Source of the DNA: a bacterium
Lineage (GTDB): Bacteria; Zixibacteria; MSB-5A5; WJJR01
Direction of reading: 5' to 3'
DNA length: 62,135 bases
Assembly: GCA_021813505.1 (NCBI GenBank)
Contig: JAKAKI010000029.1
Coordinates: forward strand, 1-62,135
Shown: piece after piece, positions 7,602-16,283 of the stretch
Layout of the letters: every line of letters starts with the position of its first letter
Position numbering within the stretch: the first letter of the stretch is position 1
Position numbers and translations under genes: made by a program
Notes under the pieces: generated by a model
The model's database searches: none
What the model saw: the letters and a program-made list of their open reading frames with translations, nothing else
What the model was told of the DNA's origin: nothing

Positions 7602-9091
7602 AGAATGCAATGTCCCCTTCATCCGCTCACGTTGACCTGACCAAGACCATCTGCGCGATTGCCACTCCGCCGGGACGAGGCGGATTGGGAATCGTGCGTC
7701 TGTCCGGCCCCGATGCAATCGCGATCGCCGACCGGATCTTCCAGGGACACAGCAAGCTCAGTGAGCAAGAGGGGTACACCGTCCATCATGGGTTCGCCGT
7801 CGACTCGCGCACTCATGCCGAGATCGATGAAGTGCTCGCAACGCTCTTCCGCGCCCCGCGATCATACACCGGCGAAGATCTGGTCGAATTCTCAGCGCAT
7901 GGTGGACAGTTGGTGTTGAGCCGGATCGTCGATGCCTGCATCGCCGCGGAGGCGATCCCCGCACAGCCGGGCGAATTCACCCTGCGCGCGTTTCTCAATG
8001 GACGCATCGATCTGACGGAAGCCGAAGCGGTGGCCGATCTGATCGCCGCCAAGACCGATGAATCCTCCGCCGCGGCCCTCGCGCAGTTGAAGGGACAGTT
8101 GCACGAGGAGATTCTCGCCCTGCGTGCCGGGATCATCGCGGCCCTCGCGCGTTTGGAAATCGGTATCGATTTCACCGAAGAAGACATCGCGCCGTCTGAG
8201 ATTGCGGGCGTGAGGGATCGAATACAGGAAGTTCGTGGGCGCGTGCTGCGTTTGCTCCGAAGTTATGATCGCGGCCGCGTGTTGCGCGAGGGATTCACCG
8301 TGGTGCTCGCCGGTCCGCCCAACTCCGGCAAATCGACGCTCTTCAATCGGCTCGCGCAGGATGAGCGCGCGATCGTCACCGACATTCCCGGAACCACGCG
8401 CGACATTCTCCGCGAGTACATCAATCTCAACGGCTGGCCCGTCTGCATTCTCGACACAGCCGGCATGCGCGAATCAGCCGATGTCGTCGAACGAATCGGC
8501 GTCGAGCGCGCCGAACACGCCATCAAGGAAGCTGATGGCGTGATCTGGTTGATCGACAGCACAACCGATGTGACCCCACAACTGCCAGTAATCGACGAGA
8601 AATCGAATCGGACACCTTGGGCAATTTGCTGCAACAAGAGCGATGTTTCATCTGTGTTATCAATTGTGTCACAGCGTCTTACATCGAAGAGCGAAATAGC
8701 ATCTGAACATGGTCAACCGGTGGAACATGATATCGGTGGGCCGGACACTCCTGTCCGGCCTCGCTGCGATGACACGCGAGTACTCGAGATCTCCGCGAAA
8801 ACCGGCGCCGGCATTGATGAATTGCTGAAAACGGTATCCGCGTGGATCGAACCCATCGGCACGGCGAGAAGTGGAGGCACTTTCGCAATCAACGATCGTC
8901 ACCGCCGCGCCCTGCAATCCGCCGATGCCGCATTGGCTTCCGCGCTCGAGTCGCTGGCCCGTGCCGACGGCGTCGAGCTTGCTGCCTTCGACGCCCGCAA
9001 CGCCGCACTTCACTTGGGCGAGATCATCGGCGAAACCACCACCGAGGACGTGCTCACCGAGGTTTTCAAAAACTTCTGCATCGGCAAGTAG
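7598..9091 (+). CDS. mnmE: tRNA modification GTPase MnmE
   Basis: A 497-residue GTPase that works with MnmG to place carboxymethylaminomethyl or related groups on U34 of certain tRNAs. The N-terminal folate-binding domain begins CAIATPPGRGGLGIVRLSG. The G domain shows the P-loop GPPNSGKS (residues 239-246), DTAG, NKSD and SAKTG, and the protein ends in the required CIGK with its active cysteine. Between NKSD and SAKT the G domain is enlarged by about 40 residues, which include an in-frame palindrome at 8735-8762. The GTG at 7598 overlaps the yidC stop; ATG 7610 is an equally good start. Confidence 0.95.
   Translation: MKNAMSPSSAHVDLTKTICAIATPPGRGGLGIVRLSGPDAIAIADRIFQGHSKLSEQEGYTVHHGFAVDSRTHAEIDEVLATLFRAPRSYTGEDLVEFSAHGGQLVLSRIVDACIAAEAIPAQPGEFTLRAFLNGRIDLTEAEAVADLIAAKTDESSAAALAQLKGQLHEEILALRAGIIAALARLEIGIDFTEEDIAPSEIAGVRDRIQEVRGRVLRLLRSYDRGRVLREGFTVVLAGPPNSGKSTLFNRLAQDERAIVTDIPGTTRDILREYINLNGWPVCILDTAGMRESADVVERIGVERAEHAIKEADGVIWLIDSTTDVTPQLPVIDEKSNRTPWAICCNKSDVSSVLSIVSQRLTSKSEIASEHGQPVEHDIGGPDTPVRPRCDDTRVLEISAKTGAGIDELLKTVSAWIEPIGTARSGGTFAINDRHRRALQSADAALASALESLARADGVELAAFDARNAALHLGEIIGETTTEDVLTEVFKNFCIGK
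8735..8762 (+). repeat. 28-bp palindromic element inside mnmE
   Basis: GGCCGGACA and TGTCCGGCC form a perfect 9-bp stem with a 4-base loop (8739-8760). The same 28 bases occur at 38974-39001 after nuoN. Within mnmE it is translated as GGPDTPVRP at about residues 381-389, in the loop between the NKSD and SAKT motifs. Confidence 0.9.
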
Positions 9092-9180
9092 CGGTCCACT
9101 TCTTCCACTAAGTCCACTTGGTCCACTCCGTCCACCCTCAACGCCGCAAACGCGACCAATCGAGCCACGTTTCACCAGTT

Positions 9181-11025
9181 ATGACTCGCTCCCCGCGCAT
9201 CATCGTCATCGGCGGCGGCCACGCCGGCATTGAAGCCGCCTGTGCGGCCGCTGGAATGGGTGCGATAGTCGCGATGATCACGCAGGATCCGCAGGCCATC
9301 GGAAGAATGTCCTGCAACCCGGCAATCGGGGGTATCGGCAAAGGCCAGATCGTTCGCGAACTCGACGCCATGGGCGGACGCATGGGACTTCTGACCGACC
9401 GCGCCGGGATCCAGTTCAAAATCCTCAATCGCCGCAAGGGCCCGGCTGTGCAATCATCGCGCGCCCAATGTGATCGGCGGTTATATCAGTCAGCAGCCCA
9501 GGATGAAATCGCCGCGATCGCGAATATCAAAATCGCGACGGATAATGTCCGGTCATTGACCATCGAAAACAATCGTGTGACCGCGGTGATCGGTGACAGC
9601 GGTGAAACATACCCCGCCGACGCTGTGATCCTCGCCGCTGGCACGTTCCTGGAAGCGGTGACTCATGTCGGCGCCGAGCGCAAATCGGAGGGACGGTTCG
9701 GTGAACCACCGTCGCGTGGCTTGTCGGGCCAGTTACGCAGCCTGGGCTTCGAGGTCGGACGATTGAAGACTGGAACTCCGCCCCGCCTCGATGGATCATC
9801 GATCGATTACTCGCTCTGCGAAATCCAGCCCGGCGATCAGCCTCCCCGGGGGTTCTCGCGCCGCCGGCCGATTCCCATCGCCAACCGCGCGAACTGCTGG
9901 CTGACCTACACAACCACCGAGACCCATCAACTGATCACCGATAACATCGGCCGCTCACCGCTTTACAACGGCCAGATCTCCGGCATTGGTCCGCGATATT
10001 GCCCGTCCATCGAAGACAAGGTCATGAAGTTTGCGGAGAAGCCGCGACATCAGCTTTTCCTCGAACCGGAGGGGATGGGGACTGACGAGATCTACATCAA
10101 TGGATTCTCAAGTTCGCTTCCCGCCGAGGTGCAACTCGATGCGCTTCGCACGATTCCTGCTCTCCGTGATGTGAAGATGACCCGTCCCGGCTACGCGGTC
10201 GAATACGATTTCTTCCCACCGACCCAACTGCATCTGACTCTTGATACAAAGCCGATCAACCGACTCTATTTCTGCGGCCAAATTAACGGAACCTCCGGGT
10301 ATGAGGAAGCCGCCGGGCAGGGATTTGTCGCGGGGGTCAATGCCGTGCTCGCGATTCGTGGTGAGGAGCCATTCATCCTCGGTCGCTGTGAATCGTACAT
10401 CGGGGTCATGATCGACGATCTGGTCACACTCGGCGTCGACGAGCCGTATCGTATGTTCACTTCCCGCGCTGAGCACCGTCTCCATCTGCGTGAAGACAAC
10501 ACCGAACGCCGCCTCGCTCAGCATGGGTTCCGGATCGGCCTGGTCCCAGCGAATGAATACGATGCGCTGTGTCGGCGCTGGGAGAATATCGATCGCTGTA
10601 TCGCGGAATTCGAGAAGACCGCGATTCCCGCTGCTTCGATCCCGTTCCCCGGAATAAAACGCCAGGGCGGCGCGACACTTGCCGAACTCCTGCGCATTCC
10701 GGGAGTTTCGTTTGACGATCTCAACGGTTTCGGGGCTCAGATCGCACCGGTCGAGACGCTCGTCTCCGAAGCAGTCGAGATTGCCATCAAGTACGAAGGG
10801 TATATCGAACGTCAGGCGCGCCAGATCGAGCAGTTCAAACGCCTCGAATCGCAACGGATCCCCGCGGACTTGCACTATTTGGGATTGACCGGTCTCCGGC
10901 GTGAAGCGAAAGACAAGTTCACGCGCATCCGTCCCTATACACTGGGCCAGGCGTCTCGAATTCCCGGCATTACTTCGTCCGACATCGCCGTTCTGATGGT
11001 CCACCTGCGCACCAACTCCAATTAG
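9181..11025 (+). CDS. mnmG: tRNA U34 modification FAD enzyme MnmG
   Basis: A 614-residue FAD-dependent partner of MnmE. It starts with the dinucleotide-binding motif IIVIGGGHAGIEAA, followed by MSCNPAIGGIGKGQIVRE. The central region has CGQINGTSGYEEAAGQG and the C-terminal region FTSRAEHRLHLREDN, all hallmarks of MnmG/GidA. ATG 9181 is placed directly before the Rossmann motif; an upstream extension to 9118 is low-complexity and lacks support. The order mnmE-mnmG-rsmG-parA-parB is the classical origin-proximal order. Confidence 0.97.
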   Translation: MTRSPRIIVIGGGHAGIEAACAAAGMGAIVAMITQDPQAIGRMSCNPAIGGIGKGQIVRELDAMGGRMGLLTDRAGIQFKILNRRKGPAVQSSRAQCDRRLYQSAAQDEIAAIANIKIATDNVRSLTIENNRVTAVIGDSGETYPADAVILAAGTFLEAVTHVGAERKSEGRFGEPPSRGLSGQLRSLGFEVGRLKTGTPPRLDGSSIDYSLCEIQPGDQPPRGFSRRRPIPIANRANCWLTYTTTETHQLITDNIGRSPLYNGQISGIGPRYCPSIEDKVMKFAEKPRHQLFLEPEGMGTDEIYINGFSSSLPAEVQLDALRTIPALRDVKMTRPGYAVEYDFFPPTQLHLTLDTKPINRLYFCGQINGTSGYEEAAGQGFVAGVNAVLAIRGEEPFILGRCESYIGVMIDDLVTLGVDEPYRMFTSRAEHRLHLREDNTERRLAQHGFRIGLVPANEYDALCRRWENIDRCIAEFEKTAIPAASIPFPGIKRQGGATLAELLRIPGVSFDDLNGFGAQIAPVETLVSEAVEIAIKYEGYIERQARQIEQFKRLESQRIPADLHYLGLTGLRREAKDKFTRIRPYTLGQASRIPGITSSDIAVLMVHLRTNSN

Positions 11026-11064
11026 ATCGCGACAGACTCCAGTCTGAGCTCTGAACGATTGGCA

Positions 11065-11080
11065 TGTTTCACGTGAAACA
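11065..11080. promoter_or_regulatory. parS centromere site, perfect consensus
   Basis: TGTTTCACGTGAAACA, the 16-bp palindrome bound by chromosomal ParB/Spo0J. It lies between mnmG and rsmG, under 1 kb from parAB. Confidence 0.95.
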
Positions 11081-11144
11081 TGGCAAAGCTTGATCGGAGG
11101 TGATTGACATCATCTTGTCTTTTCCATTGATTTGCCTGAGGGGA

Positions 11145-11819
11145 ATGTTTCACGTGAAACTGACTCGTGATCTTGTCTGTAAAGCTGTTGTTACAAAAGA
11201 GATCGACGAAGGGAAATGGGCGCGCTCGGAGCAGTATTGCGAGCTCGTGCTCGAGGCCAATCGCAAGATCAACCTGATCTCGCGCAGCGGCGATGTCTCG
11301 CAAACAATCGAACGCCAGTTTCTTCTATCGATCGCCGCATTGGATCTGATCCCCAGCACCAAGGGGCTGACCTGGCTGGACATCGGATCGGGCGGCGGAT
11401 TCCCGGCGATCCCGCTTGCGATCTTTCGCAGCGACATCTCATTCGTACTCGCGGAGTCGATCGCCAAGAAGGCGTACTTTCTCGAACGTACCGTCGAATC
11501 GTTGGGCTTGCCGAATGTGAAAGTGGCGCACGGCCGGCTCGAGCCACGCGGTCCCAACGAGAAAGTCCTGCACAATTCGTTCGACTGGGTGTCGGTCAAG
11601 GCTGTCGCCGAATGGGAGACCTCGCTTCAGTGGGGGGATTCATTCCTTAAGCCATCGGGGTGCCTGCTCACCTACAAGCCAATCCTGGTGCGCGCGGCCG
11701 AGAGCCGGGCGATGCGGAAGTATGGCTTTAAGATGTTGTCTTCCACCCCGATAATCGAGAAACTCCCCAATGCCGGACTTCATATATTCGTTGTAGAAAA
11801 AGAGAGCGAAGATAAGTGA
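11145..11819 (+). CDS. rsmG: 16S rRNA m7G527 methyltransferase RsmG
   Basis: A 224-residue SAM-dependent methyltransferase (GidB) that makes m7G at position 527 of 16S rRNA. Visible motifs are KINLISR near the start, the SAM loop WLDIGSGGGFPAIPLAI, and the acidic DWVSVKAVAEW region in place of the usual RAVA. The start is uncertain: ATG 11145 lies inside the second parS site (11146-11161), so the protein would begin MFHVK, while a GTG at 11100 also fits a GGAGGTGA stretch. It follows mnmG and precedes parA. Confidence 0.93.
   Translation: MFHVKLTRDLVCKAVVTKEIDEGKWARSEQYCELVLEANRKINLISRSGDVSQTIERQFLLSIAALDLIPSTKGLTWLDIGSGGGFPAIPLAIFRSDISFVLAESIAKKAYFLERTVESLGLPNVKVAHGRLEPRGPNEKVLHNSFDWVSVKAVAEWETSLQWGDSFLKPSGCLLTYKPILVRAAESRAMRKYGFKMLSSTPIIEKLPNAGLHIFVVEKESEDK
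11146..11161. promoter_or_regulatory. second parS-like site overlapping the rsmG start
   Basis: TGTTTCACGTGAAACT matches the parS palindrome at 15 of 16 positions. It covers the first codons of rsmG, so ParB binding here could affect rsmG expression. Confidence 0.85.
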
Positions 11820-11878
11820 CTCTGTTGGAATAATTTCGTTGACCTCTTCAAGGTCCGTCTTATAGAATCAGCAGTCGT

Positions 11879-12658
11879 ATGGATATCAAACTCTTATCGC
11901 GACGCCGGATTATTGCCATTGCCAACCAGAAGGGCGGCGTGGGCAAGACGACGACATCGGTCAACCTGGCGGCCAGCCTTGCCATGGCCAATCGCCGTGT
12001 GCTGTTGATCGATCTCGACCCGCAGGCCAACACGACTTCGTTCCTCGGTATTGAGAAGAGTGCGATCAGCTTGTCGTCTTACGAAGTCATGGTCGATGGC
12101 TGCCCTCTGCTCGATGCGCGCCTCCCGACTTGTGTCGAGTCGCTCGACTTGATCCCATCGGCGATGCGTCTGGTCGGGGCGGAAATTGAAATGGTGACCA
12201 TGGACAATCGCGAGCACCGTCTCAAGGACGCGCTTGACGATCCGCGTCTCGCCTATGATTTCGTGATTGTCGACTGCCCGCCGTCGCTCTCCATTCTCAC
12301 CGTGAATGCCTTGGTCGCTTCGGGGTCGGTGCTGGTTCCGGTGCAGTGTGAGTATTTCGCTCTCGAGGGACTCGGGCTGCTGTTGAACACGATCGAGAAA
12401 GTTCAACAGTCATTGAATCCCGACTTGGCTATCGAAGGAGTGCTGCTCACCATGTTCGACAGCCGACTCAATCTGTCGCGCCAAGTCGAGGCGGAAGCGC
12501 GGCGCGTCTTTAATGGCAAGGTGTATCAAACGATGATACAACGGAATGTGCGGTTGTCGGAAGCGCCCGGATTCGGCAAGCCCATTGTCCTTTATGACCC
12601 AACGTCCGCCGGCGCGGAGAACTATGTCGCATTAGCCAAAGAGGTGATCGCATCATGA
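11879..12658 (+). CDS. parA: chromosome partitioning ATPase ParA (Soj)
   Basis: A 259-residue deviant Walker ATPase that moves the ParB-parS complex. The P-loop KGGVGKTT lies near residue 19, the DLDPQANTTSFL motif near 45 and VIVDCPPSLSILTVNAL near 128. The length is that of small chromosomal ParA without a DNA-binding extension. The stop overlaps the parB start (ATGA). With two parS sites just upstream the segregation system is complete. Confidence 0.96.
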   Translation: MDIKLLSRRRIIAIANQKGGVGKTTTSVNLAASLAMANRRVLLIDLDPQANTTSFLGIEKSAISLSSYEVMVDGCPLLDARLPTCVESLDLIPSAMRLVGAEIEMVTMDNREHRLKDALDDPRLAYDFVIVDCPPSLSILTVNALVASGSVLVPVQCEYFALEGLGLLLNTIEKVQQSLNPDLAIEGVLLTMFDSRLNLSRQVEAEARRVFNGKVYQTMIQRNVRLSEAPGFGKPIVLYDPTSAGAENYVALAKEVIAS

Positions 12659-13509
12659 ACGGAAACCGTCTCGCCTTAGGCCGCGGGCTCGAAGCCCTGA
12701 TCCCCACTCAGTCCGATCAACTGACCTCCAAGGGTAAACAGGTGATCGATCTGCCTCTCGACAAGATTGTCCCCAATCCCAATCAGCCGCGAGTGCAGTT
12801 CGACGGCGCCAAGCTCGAGGCGCTAGTGGCATCGATCCGCGAGAAGGGGGTTATCCAGCCAATCTTAGTGAAGGCGACCGCGACTGGATACCAGGTCATC
12901 GCCGGCGAACGTCGTCTCCGCGCCTCAAAAGCTGCCGGACTGGCCAAGATACCGGCCATTGTGGCAGAAATTACGACTCAAGCTGACGAACTTGAATGGG
13001 CGTTGATTGAGAATCTTCAGCGTGAGGACCTCAATCCCATGGAGGAAGCGGTTGCATACCAGCGACTTGGCGAGACTTTTGGATACACGCATGAGGATAT
13101 TGCCAAGCATGTTGGGAAGGACCGTTCGACGATCTCGAACGCGCTTCGCCTTTTGAATTTGCCGGATGAGGTGCAGGCCCAAGTTGCCGATGGGGCCATT
13201 TCGGCGGGGCATGCGCGGGCGCTGCTGGCGCTGATACTCGATGAGGAGCGGATCAGTTTTGCCAAGCGGATCATTGCGGAGGAGCTGTCGGTACGGCGTA
13301 CGGAGGAGTTGATCAATGAAAAGCCTCGGCGCCAGTTTTCGCGTGCCAAGCGCCGTTCCGCGGACCTGGAGGCGGTTGAGCAGAAGCTGCGGATGAAATT
13401 CGGCGCGACAGTCCACATCCGCGAGACCCGCAAACGCGGCCGTATTATCTTTGATTACTATGGGCATGCGGATCTGAACCGGCTGCTGGAGGTGATGGGC
13501 GTGGTTTAG
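12655..13509 (+). CDS. parB: chromosome partitioning protein ParB (Spo0J)
   Basis: A 284-residue CTP-dependent DNA clamp that loads at parS. It starts NRLALGRGLEALIP, then has the nuclease-like box I VPNPNQPRVQF, the CTP-binding motif GERRLRASKAAGL and the helix-turn-helix region KHVGKDRSTISNALRLLNLP. A C-terminal dimerisation part ends in a basic segment. It is translationally coupled to parA and is the last gene of the origin operon before the putative defence genes. Confidence 0.96.
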   Translation: MNGNRLALGRGLEALIPTQSDQLTSKGKQVIDLPLDKIVPNPNQPRVQFDGAKLEALVASIREKGVIQPILVKATATGYQVIAGERRLRASKAAGLAKIPAIVAEITTQADELEWALIENLQREDLNPMEEAVAYQRLGETFGYTHEDIAKHVGKDRSTISNALRLLNLPDEVQAQVADGAISAGHARALLALILDEERISFAKRIIAEELSVRRTEELINEKPRRQFSRAKRRSADLEAVEQKLRMKFGATVHIRETRKRGRIIFDYYGHADLNRLLEVMGVV

Positions 13510-13706
13510 CCCAGTACACCGAACAGATCATGAATAGGCAATCCTGAAATCGTTTGACATCAAGCCGACGCGTCGTCTACTTGCATCTGGGTCTTGAAGC
13601 TCTTGCGGAGGTGGAACTGACAACGACCGCGCCGCGATTGCAGACAGTTCGGACACTCAGACTGCAGGGGTTCCGCATTCGATCGACGGTGGTCGAGTAA
13701 CAGACC

Positions 13707-15437
13707 ATGCTGATAACAAGCATTTACATCAAGAACTTCAGGTCCATCAAGGACTCCGGCCCCATTAGGGACATTACGAAGATTTTTGCACTCATTGGTC
13801 GCAATAACACCGGGAAGTCCTCCTTCCTAAAGGCAATTCAAATTGCTTTTGACAAGCGCTCCGTAGACGCTAACGACTTCCACAAAGATACCGCCGAAGA
13901 CTTGGAAATCACCTGCGTAATCGAAAAGAACTCTGGAGAGACGAGAGAGTCAAAAGAGCTGAAAGTCGTATGCGCCAGAGACGAATTGAAGGTGAGCTAC
14001 TACATCAACGGGGAGAAGCTGAAGAACAAAAAAGACTACACTGCCGCCCTCCCGACACTGCTGAGTATTAGCGACATCCGAAACCCCAAAGACTCGATGA
14101 CGTCAGATGGGAACAGGACCACGCTGCTCAAGCAAATCATGAAACTCCGCGAAACCAGCGACGGGGACTTTGGAGAACGATTATCTGCTCTTTCTCAACA
14201 GATGACCCAACTGAAGACACAAGAGACGGCGGCACTTTCAGAGAAGATTACCGAGAAGTTTCGAGACGTCGTTGGTGAACAGAGTTTCTCTGTGGCCATC
14301 ACTCCTGACATAGATCTCGAGAAAGGCATCGCCTACAGGACCGGCATTACCGACCATGACATTCCTGACGCAACAACAGTAGATATCCTGAACTCCGGCA
14401 CAGGTCTGCAGAGTATGTACCTGCTTTCTTTGCTTGAGGTGTTCGCGGAACTGTCCGTGAAGGACAGCGACGCGATTCTGATAATTGAGGAACCGGAGGT
14501 CTATCTACACCCGGAATATCAGAGACGGATGTTTGCGGCACTAAGGCGCATCGCGGATCAGAATCAAGTCATTTTCACCACGCACTCGCCCATCATGATT
14601 GCTGACATTTGGCTCACTGAGAGTGTGAGACAAATCCGATTGAACAATGGAGAAACGCAGGTAGAAAGCGTAAAGATCGAAGATGTTATAGACGAACTCG
14701 GGATACGCTACGAGGATGTTCTGAATCCGAGGCTCGTGGTGTTTGTTGAGGGCAAGGACGATATTGCGTTCTACGAGAAGCTTGGCATCAAAGACCCAAA
14801 GCTTCGAATTATCTGGACTGACAGTTTCCGCGCGATCCACTATTACGCATTCATCAAGATCATCTCCAGCGAGCACGTGAAGAATTCGTTCGTTCTTATT
14901 GCCGACAGCGACGGCGAAGGCCCGGAGAAGAGAAAGGAGAAACTGAAGGAGGAAGTGCGCCGTCAGTTCAAGAATCCGCCCCCGGATCTAGACGCTAGGG
15001 TGAAGGAAAAGATCTTCATTCTTGACAAGTATGCGATAGAGTCCTACCTCTTGAACGAAACCACGCTCACTGCCGCCTTCCCTGAAATCGCCGCGGACAA
15101 GATTCGGACTTTCCTCGCGGAATATGAGGCGAAATACAGTCAGATGGCAGAGGAAGTGCGAAGCGGGCGTTTAACAATTGGAAAGTTCCAGCAGTATTTG
15201 AAACCAAGTTTGATTTTTGAGGCACCACGGAATCAGATACATGAGGAAGCATATCGGAGCTTTTGGGCAGGTTCAGAGACTTTTCTTGGTGTAAAGGGAC
15301 TCATCGCTCAACGCTGTCACGACATAGCTCGCGAACGTGGCGCCCCATTCGCGCATGTGCTCAGCCATGCGAACCTTGAGGAGTTTCCGGAGTTGATAGC
15401 GCTAAAGAAAGCAATACTTGACCTCCTCAAGGGGTAA
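13707..15437 (+). CDS. OLD-family ATP-dependent nuclease (ABC-type ATPase plus TOPRIM)
   Basis: A 576-residue protein with an N-terminal SMC/ABC-like ATPase: start ITSIYIKNFRSIKDSG, Walker A GRNNTGKSS (31-39), and the Walker B region LIIEEPEVYLHPEYQRRM followed by FTTHSPIM. The C-terminal TOPRIM domain has FVEGKDD (Glu348) and IADSDGEG (Asp400, Asp402), the metal-binding residues of OLD nucleases. Such nucleases serve in phage defence. Gabija pairs an OLD protein with a UvrD-like helicase, which is absent here. It opens a four-gene operon that looks richer in A/T than its neighbours, which suggests transfer. The ribosome binding site is weak. Confidence 0.85.
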   Translation: MLITSIYIKNFRSIKDSGPIRDITKIFALIGRNNTGKSSFLKAIQIAFDKRSVDANDFHKDTAEDLEITCVIEKNSGETRESKELKVVCARDELKVSYYINGEKLKNKKDYTAALPTLLSISDIRNPKDSMTSDGNRTTLLKQIMKLRETSDGDFGERLSALSQQMTQLKTQETAALSEKITEKFRDVVGEQSFSVAITPDIDLEKGIAYRTGITDHDIPDATTVDILNSGTGLQSMYLLSLLEVFAELSVKDSDAILIIEEPEVYLHPEYQRRMFAALRRIADQNQVIFTTHSPIMIADIWLTESVRQIRLNNGETQVESVKIEDVIDELGIRYEDVLNPRLVVFVEGKDDIAFYEKLGIKDPKLRIIWTDSFRAIHYYAFIKIISSEHVKNSFVLIADSDGEGPEKRKEKLKEEVRRQFKNPPPDLDARVKEKIFILDKYAIESYLLNETTLTAAFPEIAADKIRTFLAEYEAKYSQMAEEVRSGRLTIGKFQQYLKPSLIFEAPRNQIHEEAYRSFWAGSETFLGVKGLIAQRCHDIARERGAPFAHVLSHANLEEFPELIALKKAILDLLKG

Positions 15438-15494
15438 TGGAGCCCGGTGCCCGCAGCGCTCAGAGTAGGCGGTGCGGGCGAGGGTCTGCCACGG

Positions 15495-16283
15495 ATGGAT
15501 CCGAAAGCAACTAACATTGTCTCGGCCGAGTGCCTGCACTTTCTAAGGATGGCGTACAGGTTTATTTCTGAGGAGTGGAGCCACGCGGTTCGTGAACCAA
15601 TTCCGGATCGCGGTTTTGAAGAAGCGTTTCGCACAATGTGCGTGACGAAACTCCAAAGCTGGAGGATATCACAGATTCGTGAAATGAACCTTGGCCAGAA
15701 CTTGGAGAGCGCCTCTGGAATCTTGCACGAGATTGATCTCGTAGGAATACACGAAAGTGTGTCGGTTGCTGCAGAACTAAAGAACTGGACCGGGACACTT
15801 CCCGGCAAGAATGAGGTAGTCGTTTTCTTTGCAAAACTATTCGACTATTTCGCTGCTAACCCTTCACTCATGCTCCACGATTTCTGCCCATTGTTCTTGT
15901 CAGCTATGGGCTTTGACGAGAGTGGCCTTGCGGCATGTGTGGGTCTTGGGATTCACCCTATGGCCCCTGGATTGAGGCCGCTCCCGATAGTGGTTGACTC
16001 GGCCCAACGGATGGACGCGGAGATTCGACGCGGACTGAATGTAGGCGTGGAGTTAAGCGAGCGCCTGGCAGACTTGTGGGGCGTAACTGAGCAACTCTGT
16101 AGACAGGTAGATGTAACATGGCTGAGCAGCCGGTGCGGCTACCTTTCAGAGACTAGCATAGCGGTGAAGGCTATCCTCTGTCCCGACGCGATTGGTCTGG
16201 CTAGAACCCTGCGGGAGGTGAACGGACTTTGCGACCAACTGCTGGGCGAGTTTAGGATACAGATGAGACTGGCGAAAGCATGA
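15495..16283 (+). CDS. putative PD-(D/E)xK nuclease of the defence operon
   Basis: A protein of about 262 residues that I cannot assign to a named family. The segment HEIDLVGIHESVSVAAELKNW gives Glu79, Asp81, Glu94 and Lys96, the D-x(12)-ExK spacing of PD-(D/E)xK nucleases, followed by a helix and FFAKLFDYF. Cleavage of DNA, or transcript-targeted nuclease activity, is inferred only from this motif. The start is uncertain: GTG 15447 would add 16 residues. It follows the OLD gene by a short gap and its stop overlaps the start of the next gene (ATGA), so the two are probably co-translated. Confidence 0.6.
   Translation: MDPKATNIVSAECLHFLRMAYRFISEEWSHAVREPIPDRGFEEAFRTMCVTKLQSWRISQIREMNLGQNLESASGILHEIDLVGIHESVSVAAELKNWTGTLPGKNEVVVFFAKLFDYFAANPSLMLHDFCPLFLSAMGFDESGLAACVGLGIHPMAPGLRPLPIVVDSAQRMDAEIRRGLNVGVELSERLADLWGVTEQLCRQVDVTWLSSRCGYLSETSIAVKAILCPDAIGLARTLREVNGLCDQLLGEFRIQMRLAKA

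Noticed and set aside
13707-15437. Gabija system (GajA) call for the OLD nuclease
   Set aside because: No UvrD-like helicase (GajB) follows; the next three genes are unrelated to it.
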